Assembly (NCBI GenBank): GCA_041743835.1
Contig: JBGTLW010000298.1
Location: 1 to 11,108 of the forward strand
DNA: 11,108 nt
From: JBGTLW01 sp041743835
GTDB taxonomy: Bacteria > Planctomycetota > Phycisphaerae > Phycisphaerales > Phycisphaeraceae
Direction: 5' to 3'
The notes beneath the pieces were generated by a model. The model was not told the DNA's origin. It did no database searches and saw only the letters and a program-made list of their open reading frames with translations. How positions within the stretch are numbered: position 1 is the stretch's first letter; each line of letters begins with the position of its first letter. Position numbers and translations under genes: made by a program. Of this stretch, positions 6,669 through 11,108 are shown in pieces.

Positions 6669-8078
6669 ATGCCCCATACCCGACGCACCAAGATCATTGC
6701 CACCCTCGGCCCCGCGACCGACACCGACCAGATGATCCAGAAGCTGATCACCGCGGGCGTCAACATCTTCCGACTCAACATGTCGCACGCCAGCCACACC
6801 GCGGCCCGCGAGACCGCCCAGCGTGTCCGCCGTGTCGCCGCGGACATGAAGCGGGTCGTCGGCATCCTGATGGACACCCAGGGCCCGGCCATCCGCACCG
6901 GCGAGGTCGCCACCGACCTGAACCTCAACCCCGGCGACAGGATCGCCCTGACCGTGCGTGGCGAAGAGAACGAAGAGATGCACTCGGTCGATGTCAACTA
7001 CGACGGGCTGGTCGAGGACATCGCGGTGGGCGATGTGGTGCTGGTGGACAACGGCAACATGAAGTTCCGCGTGCTGGCCAAGAAGCGGAACCAGCTCGAA
7101 TGCGAGGTGCTGACCGAGGGCACACTGGGCAGCCGGCGTCACATCAATCTGCCCGGCGTGCGGGTGAACCTGCCGGCGTTGACGGACAAGGACATCGCCG
7201 ACATCGAGCTTGGCATCGAGCTGAAGGTGGACTTCTTCGCGATGTCCTTCGTGCGAGAGCCGGGCGACATCCTGCGGCTGCGGGCGATCCTGGACTACCG
7301 CAAGGCCCCGCAGAAGATCGTCGCGAAGCTGGAGGACCACACCGGCGTTGAGAACCTCGAGGGTATCATCGAGGTGGCGGACGCGATCATGATCGCGCGG
7401 GGCGACCTGGGCATCGAGCTGCCGTTCGAGGAGCTCCCGCCGCTGCAACGGCGGATCGTGAAGATGTGCCTCGCGGTCGGACGCCCGGTGATTGTCGCAA
7501 CACACATGCTTGAGTCGATGATCGACTCGCCCTCCCCGACCCGCGCGGAAGTCACCGACGTCGCCAACGCGGTGTACGAACAGGCGGACGCGATCATGCT
7601 CTCGGGCGAGACCTCCGTGGGCAAGTACCCGGTCGCGTGCGTCGAGACGATGGACCGGATCGCCCGGCGGATCGAGCGCAGCGGCGGGGCGGGGCTCAAC
7701 GCCACCGCCGAGTTGACCACGCTGGACGCCAAGCTCACCCGAGCCGCGGCCGACCTCGCGCGCACGGTGGACGCCAAGGCCATGGTCGTCTTCACCCGCA
7801 CGGGCGGGATGGCGGCTAACGCGGCGTGGACCCGCCCGATGAAGACACCGATTTTTGCGTTCACCAACAACCCCGTGCTGCTCAACCAGTTGACGCTGCT
7901 CTGGGGCTCGCAGCCGGTACTCATGCCTTTCCCCGAGCACCCCAACGACACCACCCGCATGGCGGGCGACCTGCTGCTTAGCGAGGGGATGCTCCACACG
8001 GGCGACCGCGTGGTCTTCGTCGCCGAGGCCGAGGTGCAGGGCAAGCGCGTGGAGACGATTCAGGTCGAAGACCTGTAG
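6669..8078 (+). CDS. pyk: Pyruvate kinase
   Basis: Pyruvate kinase converts phosphoenolpyruvate and ADP to pyruvate and ATP, the last step of glycolysis, in the cytoplasm. From the ATG at 6669 the product is 469 aa, almost the length of E. coli PykF (470), and opens with RRTKIIATLGPAT as the family does. An ATG at 6612 in the same frame would add 19 Pro-rich residues and is less likely. Seen: FRLNMSH (Asn37, Ser39) and DTQGPAIRT (Asp69, Thr70) for the monovalent cation and ADP, catalytic Lys220 and metal ligands Glu222 and Asp246 in KLEDHTGVENL and ARGDLGIELP, then ATHMLESMI with Thr278, PTRAEVTDVANAV and MLSGETSVGKYP. The B domain spans about 70-168. The C-terminal domain (about 345-469) has TRTGGMAAN where PykF has TQGGKSAR, so allosteric effector binding cannot be assumed. 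Residue 74 is Ala where K+-dependent enzymes have Glu. No Shine-Dalgarno site is evident. Confidence 0.96.
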   Translation: MPHTRRTKIIATLGPATDTDQMIQKLITAGVNIFRLNMSHASHTAARETAQRVRRVAADMKRVVGILMDTQGPAIRTGEVATDLNLNPGDRIALTVRGEENEEMHSVDVNYDGLVEDIAVGDVVLVDNGNMKFRVLAKKRNQLECEVLTEGTLGSRRHINLPGVRVNLPALTDKDIADIELGIELKVDFFAMSFVREPGDILRLRAILDYRKAPQKIVAKLEDHTGVENLEGIIEVADAIMIARGDLGIELPFEELPPLQRRIVKMCLAVGRPVIVATHMLESMIDSPSPTRAEVTDVANAVYEQADAIMLSGETSVGKYPVACVETMDRIARRIERSGGAGLNATAELTTLDAKLTRAAADLARTVDAKAMVVFTRTGGMAANAAWTRPMKTPIFAFTNNPVLLNQLTLLWGSQPVLMPFPEHPNDTTRMAGDLLLSEGMLHTGDRVVFVAEAEVQGKRVETIQVEDL

Positions 8079-8121
8079 CGCGGCAAACCAGCCACACTTC
8101 AGCCATACCCCCCGCCGATTC

Positions 8122-8829
8122 TCACGCCATGTCGCCGCGCTCGGTTCGCTCTGCGGCCTCGTCGAGCAGCGACTGCACGCGGGCCTTGAGCGCATCAAAC
8201 TCCCCGGCCGTGGTCTGCGCGGGTATCTCCACGGGCCCGAGCGCCACGATGCGGATGCAACCAAACGGCAGCGGCACAATCGTCCGGTCCCACGAGGGCA
8301 GCCGGATCGCAAACGTCGCGTGGGCGTGGACGGCGTACAGGGGCGACCCCGTCGCACGCGCCAGTTCCAGAGCGCCGGGCTTGAGCTTACGCCGGGGGCC
8401 CGACGACCCATCCACCGTGATGGCGGTCACCGTGCCGGGGTTCGCACGCATGTGATCGATCATCGCCTTGACGACCGGCGTGCGGCGGCGCTTGCTCCGC
8501 GATGACCCGCCCCGCACGACGGAAAGGCCCAGGTGCTTGATCACCGCGGAGATGACCTCGCCGGAGTCCGATTGGCTGGCCACGGTCATCAGCTTGTAGT
8601 GGCGACCGCGGTACAGCGTCGGCAGCACGGTCTCGTGATACACCGCGAAGACCGACCCGCCCCGCGCCGTGCCCAGCGCCACCGCCTCATCCACCCCCAC
8701 CACCCGCACGCGGGACGTCGCCCATACCACAGCCATGTGCAGGTGATAGACCCACGGCACCACCCACACCGCCAGACGCATCAGCGGTTGGGTGAACGCA
8801 CGACGGACCCGACGCTTCAATAGACTCAT
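8122..8829 (-). CDS. DUF374 family lysophospholipid acyltransferase-like protein
   Basis: The DUF374 family is related to glycerol-phosphate/lysophospholipid acyltransferases and is thought to act on lipids at the inner membrane; the substrate is not established. The 235-aa protein shows the family pattern: a hydrophobic N-terminal segment (about 15-36), FAVYHETVLPTLY with His65 in the place of the catalytic HX4D His (Asp is not present at the usual spacing), SQSDSGEVI (85-93), VRGGSSRS (105-112), VDGSSGPRRKLKPG (139-152) and SWDRTIVPLPF (179-189). The N-terminus is basic (KRRVRRAF), as often seen in membrane-anchored proteins. It converges on pyk with 43 bases between. The ATG at 8829 lies 16 bases after the T-run of the rpsG terminator, with no Shine-Dalgarno site. 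The glycosyltransferase at the right edge shares an envelope theme, but the two ribosomal genes separate them. Confidence 0.85.
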   Translation of the reverse strand: MSLLKRRVRRAFTQPLMRLAVWVVPWVYHLHMAVVWATSRVRVVGVDEAVALGTARGGSVFAVYHETVLPTLYRGRHYKLMTVASQSDSGEVISAVIKHLGLSVVRGGSSRSKRRRTPVVKAMIDHMRANPGTVTAITVDGSSGPRRKLKPGALELARATGSPLYAVHAHATFAIRLPSWDRTIVPLPFGCIRIVALGPVEIPAQTTAGEFDALKARVQSLLDEAAERTERGDMA

Positions 8830-8845
8830 CCGCGGGCCATGCTAC

Positions 8846-8877
8846 AAAAAACAACGCCCCACCGAGGCGGGGCGTTG
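8846..8877 (-). terminator. Intrinsic terminator after rpsG
   Basis: Read on the - strand, CAACGCCCC pairs perfectly with GGGGCGTTG across an 8-base loop and is followed directly by TTTTTT (8851 down to 8846). This is a 9-bp GC-rich stem with a six-T tail, 25 bases beyond the rpsG stop. It ends the rpsL-rpsG transcript and lies just before the acyltransferase gene, so that gene either has its own promoter or depends on readthrough. Confidence 0.92.
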
Positions 8878-8902
8878 AGGGGTTGGAAAGTAATGCGGGC
8901 GA

Positions 8903-9379
8903 TTACCATGCGAAGTGGGCGAACGCCTTGTTGGCGTCTGCCATGCGGTGGGTCTGGTCCCGCGTGTTCATCGCCTGACCTTCGCCGTTGGACGCGTCCC
9001 ACAGCTCACGCGCCAGGCGCTCGGCCATCGGCCGACCCGACTGCTTGCGGCAGGAGTGGATGATCCAGCGGAACGCGAGGCTCTGCTGGCGCTTGCGGTT
9101 GACCTGCATGGGGACCTGATAGTTCGCACCGCCGACACGCTTGGAGCGCACCTCGACGTTGGGCCGAACATTCTCGATCGCCTTGCGGAAGATCTCGATG
9201 GCCTCCGGCTCGCCCTTGGTGCGGGCCTGGATCTTCTCCAAGGCGTCGTACACCACGCGCTGGGCCTTGGTCTTCTTGCCGTCCTGCATGATGCAGTTGA
9301 TAAACCGGGCCAGGGTCTTGTCCCCGTACAGAGGGTCTGGCTTGAGCTGCGATTCCGAGGCTGTAAATCCGCGTCCCAT
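8903..9379 (-). CDS. rpsG: 30S ribosomal protein uS7
   Basis: uS7 starts assembly of the 30S head by binding the 3' major domain of 16S rRNA and lies near the E-site mRNA exit. The 158-aa product has the family landmarks: DPLYGDKTLARFINCIMQDG, IENVRPNVEVRSKRVGGA, the beta-hairpin NYQVPMQVNRKRQQSLAFRW, MAERLARELWDASNGEG, and HRMADANKAFAHFAW at the end. Bacterial uS7 is usually about 156 aa. The ATG at 9379 is preceded by a perfect AAGGAG with nine bases between, the best ribosome binding site in the window. It follows rpsL after 185 bases and is closed by a strong terminator; fusA and tuf, its usual downstream partners in the str operon, are not here. Confidence 0.98.
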   Translation of the reverse strand: MGRGFTASESQLKPDPLYGDKTLARFINCIMQDGKKTKAQRVVYDALEKIQARTKGEPEAIEIFRKAIENVRPNVEVRSKRVGGANYQVPMQVNRKRQQSLAFRWIIHSCRKQSGRPMAERLARELWDASNGEGQAMNTRDQTHRMADANKAFAHFAW

Positions 9380-9450
9380 CTTTGAGGGCTCCTTGGGCTG
9401 GGGGGATGGTGGCGAGACCTGTTGGCCTCACAAACCGACCCACTGTTCAC

Positions 9451-9554
9451 CGGCAACATCCACGGCTGCCGATTACTGCCTTGATTGACAAAGGTAACAA
9501 AGCGGCGTGGCCCGCTTGACTTCGATCGCTCAACGACAGGCCCGTTGGCCCGTC
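9451..9554 (-). promoter_or_regulatory. Structured rpsL-rpsG intercistronic region
   Basis: The 185-base spacer between rpsL and rpsG holds three hairpins on the transcribed strand. The first (9535-9554) is an 8-bp stem with one G-U pair and a four-base loop, ten bases after the rpsL stop. The second (9500-9517) is AAGCGG-N6-CCGCTT followed by a T-rich stretch. The third (9451-9471) is CGGCA-N11-TGCCG. In E. coli, S7 represses its operon by binding the rpsL-rpsG spacer, so a similar control RNA is possible. Short stems also arise by chance in GC-rich DNA, so only the first is well supported. Confidence 0.4.
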
Positions 9555-9564
9555 AACCAAAAAC

Positions 9565-9936
9565 TTACTTGCTCCGCTTCACGCCGTACTTAGACCGGCC
9601 ACGCTTGCGGCCTTCGACGCCGAGGGTGTCGAGGCTGCCGCGGACCACGTGGTAACGCACGCCGGGCAGGTCGCGGACACGGCCGCCACGCACGAGCACG
9701 ATGCTGTGCTCCTGCAGGTTGTGGCCTTCGCCGCCGATGTAAGCCGTGACTTCACGCCCGTTGGACAGCCGCACACGGGCGACCTTGCGGAGCGCCGAGT
9801 TGGGCTTCTTCGGGGTTACGGTCTTGACCTGAAGACACACGCCACGCTTCTGCGGGCACGCGTCGATGTCCTTGACCTTCGACTTGGCCTTGGGCGACTT
9901 GCGGGGGTTGCGGACAAGCTGATTGATCGTCGGCAT
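9565..9936 (-). CDS. rpsL: 30S ribosomal protein uS12
   Basis: uS12 sits at the decoding centre and affects translation accuracy and streptomycin response. The 123-aa product matches the family from MPTINQLVRNPRK through ACPQKRGVC (26-34), TPKKPNSALRK (41-51), YIGGEGHNLQEHS (66-78) and GGRVRDLPGVRYH (84-96) to SKYGVKRSK. Lys43 is present, but position 88, Lys in most bacteria, is Arg (CGC at 9673-9675). Asp89, the residue methylthiolated by RimO in E. coli, is kept. The start chosen is the ATG at 9936, which aligns with the family; an in-frame TTG at 9954 would add six residues. A GGATGGA element lies about ten bases upstream as the ribosome binding site. A good promoter is upstream and rpsG follows on the same strand. 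Confidence 0.98.
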   Translation of the reverse strand: MPTINQLVRNPRKSPKAKSKVKDIDACPQKRGVCLQVKTVTPKKPNSALRKVARVRLSNGREVTAYIGGEGHNLQEHSIVLVRGGRVRDLPGVRYHVVRGSLDTLGVEGRKRGRSKYGVKRSK

Positions 9937-10005
9937 GACGTTAAATCCATCCAACTGCGGGGTTTATACGCAACGGCCCACCGGGCACGCTACGCCGAGC
10001 CACGG

Positions 10006-10035
10006 ATTATAACTCAAGCGGGGTCGATCATGCAA
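10006..10035 (-). promoter_or_regulatory. Promoter of the rpsL-rpsG operon
   Basis: On the - strand there is a perfect TATAAT (10006-10011) with TTGCAT (10030-10035) 18 bases upstream as a -35 that matches only half of TTGACA. Transcription would begin near 10000, leaving a leader of roughly 65 bases before the rpsL ATG at 9936. The perfect -10 in GC-rich surroundings and its place before a ribosomal operon make it credible. Confidence 0.7.
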
Positions 10036-10092
10036 CCCGTGGGTTATGCGACGAAAATACGGCGCGCGGGTTGCGGGTGGCCGAACGCTGGA

Positions 10093-10113
10093 CGCGGGGC
10101 CGGACGGCCCGCG
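10093..10113 (-). terminator. Possible terminator hairpin after the glycosyltransferase
   Basis: On the - strand CGCGGGCC pairs with GGCCCCGCG around a GTCC loop, with one bulged C, starting nine bases after the glycosyltransferase stop codon. All pairs are G-C. There is no T-run behind it, so it would be a hairpin-only or weak terminator, or simply an mRNA end-protecting hairpin. It lies upstream of the rpsL promoter. Confidence 0.35.
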
Positions 10114-10121
10114 CTAAACAG

Positions 10122-11108
10122 TTAATCGGGGGCGGACACCGGGGACACGGCGTCGTGCAAGACGCGCTCAAGGCGATCGACGTGGCGGGACATGGAGAGC
10201 TCCGACGCAAGCCCCTCGCCGATCGCCGCCACGCACGCGGCCCGCTTGCCCGCATCACACAGCGACGCCATCGCCTCGGCAAGCTCCGACGCGCTGCCGG
10301 GGTCGGCGATGACCCGCCCACGCTGCACACCCTCGCTCACGTCGATGAAATCGCTCGCGCCGTTAAACGCCGTCGAGATCGCGGGCACACCCATCATCAG
10401 CGATTCGATCACCACCTTGCTCGACGGGTCGTAGTAACTGGGCAACACGGTCACATCCGCAGCGGCAAACAGCCGGGGCATCTGCCGCGTCTGCCCGACG
10501 ATGCGGACCGCATGTCGGATGCCTAGCTCCGCGATCCAGTCCTGGTGGCTGTAGCCATACTCACCCGCGAGCAGCACCACCGGCTTGTGCCCCTGATCGA
10601 TCAGCAGCCTGGTCGCGTGCATGAGCGTGCCGAAGCCCTTGAGCCGCGGGTTCTGCGCCGCGAACAGGAAAACGACCGACCCCTCGGGCACCGCAAAGCC
10701 ATCGCGCACAGCCTTTCGCCACGCCGCCCGCTGTGCCGCATCGGCAGCAGGCATCACCGAGGCATTGGGGATCAGCTCCACGCGCGACTCTTCGACGTTG
10801 TAATGCACCCCCACCTGACGGGTCACGTACCGGCTGACGGCGACAATCCGCTTCACCCGCGGGTCGGCCAGCGTCCGACGCTCGAGCGCCAGCAGCAGCC
10901 GCTGCTTGGGGTCCACGAGGGTCGCCAGTTTTTTCAACAGCCGACTGCCCGGCGAGTTGCGCATGGCGACGTTGCGCGCGAGCGTCTCCCGCACCGTGCC
11001 CCCGCGTGGCTGGACCACAGCGGCCGCGACCGCCATGGTGACCGACAGCGACACATCGCCGGCGCCCCCGTCGCTCTGTTGCCTCGCCCACCGCGCAAAC
11101 GCCAGCAG
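10122..11108 (-). CDS. WaaG-like glycosyltransferase (GT4 type), 5' end outside window
   Basis: GT4 enzymes move a sugar from a nucleotide-sugar donor to an acceptor; WaaG-like members build lipopolysaccharide core or other envelope glycans at the inner membrane. The frame is open from the window edge to TAA at 10122-10124, giving 328 visible residues. The acceptor-domain Rossmann start is missing. Numbered from the first visible residue, there is ERRTLADPRVKRIVAVSRYV (about 76-95), the linker VELIPNAS (110-117), the donor domain with FAAQNPRLKGFGTLMHA (about 149-165), VVLLAGEYG, and PSYYDPSSKVVIESLMMG, where the EX7E pair appears as Asp227 and Glu235. The usual first Glu is thus Asp. A GTG at 11054 is not a likely start because family-like sequence continues before it (LLAFARWARQQSDGGAG). 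The sugar and acceptor cannot be told. Confidence 0.88.
   Translation of the reverse strand: MLAFARWARQQSDGGAGDVSLSVTMAVAAAVVQPRGGTVRETLARNVAMRNSPGSRLLKKLATLVDPKQRLLLALERRTLADPRVKRIVAVSRYVTRQVGVHYNVEESRVELIPNASVMPAADAAQRAAWRKAVRDGFAVPEGSVVFLFAAQNPRLKGFGTLMHATRLLIDQGHKPVVLLAGEYGYSHQDWIAELGIRHAVRIVGQTRQMPRLFAAADVTVLPSYYDPSSKVVIESLMMGVPAISTAFNGASDFIDVSEGVQRGRVIADPGSASELAEAMASLCDAGKRAACVAAIGEGLASELSMSRHVDRLERVLHDAVSPVSAPD

Noticed and set aside
6411..8411. 666-codon - strand frame across pyk and into the acyltransferase region
   Set aside because: It is antisense to pyruvate kinase and overlaps two well-supported genes; composition is His/Arg/Asp-rich as for a GC-rich shadow frame.
1..11108. tRNA, rRNA, CRISPR array, insertion sequence or prophage
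   Set aside because: I looked for cloverleaf ends, regular short repeats with spacers, transposase or integrase motifs and flanking target duplications and saw none.

Overview
The window is GC-rich, gene-dense bacterial chromosome with no mobile element, CRISPR array or RNA gene that I can see. The gene set points to a motile, Gram-negative-type bacterium, most likely a planctomycete and perhaps a member of Phycisphaerae. The clues are an oversized FliD carrying many hook-IN repeats, a WaaG-like glycosyltransferase with a DPSSK motif, a DUF374 acyltransferase, and few Shine-Dalgarno sites. This assignment rests on family resemblance recalled from memory, not on a search.

Left part (1-3468, + strand): the last 35 codons of an unrecognised Ala/Pro-rich protein, a strong intrinsic terminator, a 150-base leader with a possible flagellar-sigma -10 element, then fliD (1051 aa), the flagellar filament cap. 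Next, on the - strand, is uxaC (uronate isomerase), convergent with fliD. Divergent from uxaC across an 80-base shared region is a two-gene toxin-antitoxin unit: a short HicB-like antitoxin followed by a HicA-like toxin, overlapping by four bases (GTGA).

Middle part (5470-8829): a DusB-like tRNA-dihydrouridine synthase (- strand) is divergent from pyruvate kinase pyk (+ strand). A DUF374 lysophospholipid acyltransferase-like gene on the - strand converges on pyk.

Right part (8846-11108, - strand): rpsL and rpsG, a shortened str operon, have a good promoter upstream of rpsL, a structured 185-base spacer between them, and a strong terminator directly after rpsG. The usual downstream partners fusA and tuf are absent. 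At the right edge is the 3' part of a WaaG-like glycosyltransferase.

The genes do not form one pathway. Themes are motility (fliD), sugar-acid and glycolytic carbon flow to pyruvate (uxaC, pyk), translation (dus, rpsL, rpsG), envelope lipid/glycan synthesis (DUF374 protein, glycosyltransferase) and a toxin-antitoxin pair. I see no clearly new multigene system. The most notable points are the five extra hook-IN-like repeats in FliD, natural Arg88 in ribosomal protein uS12 (a streptomycin-resistance substitution in other bacteria), an Ala at the K+-dependence position of pyruvate kinase, and a Gly/Asp loop insertion in Dus. No stretch over about 300 bases lacks a gene; the longest gaps are 109-312, 9380-9564 and 9937-10121.
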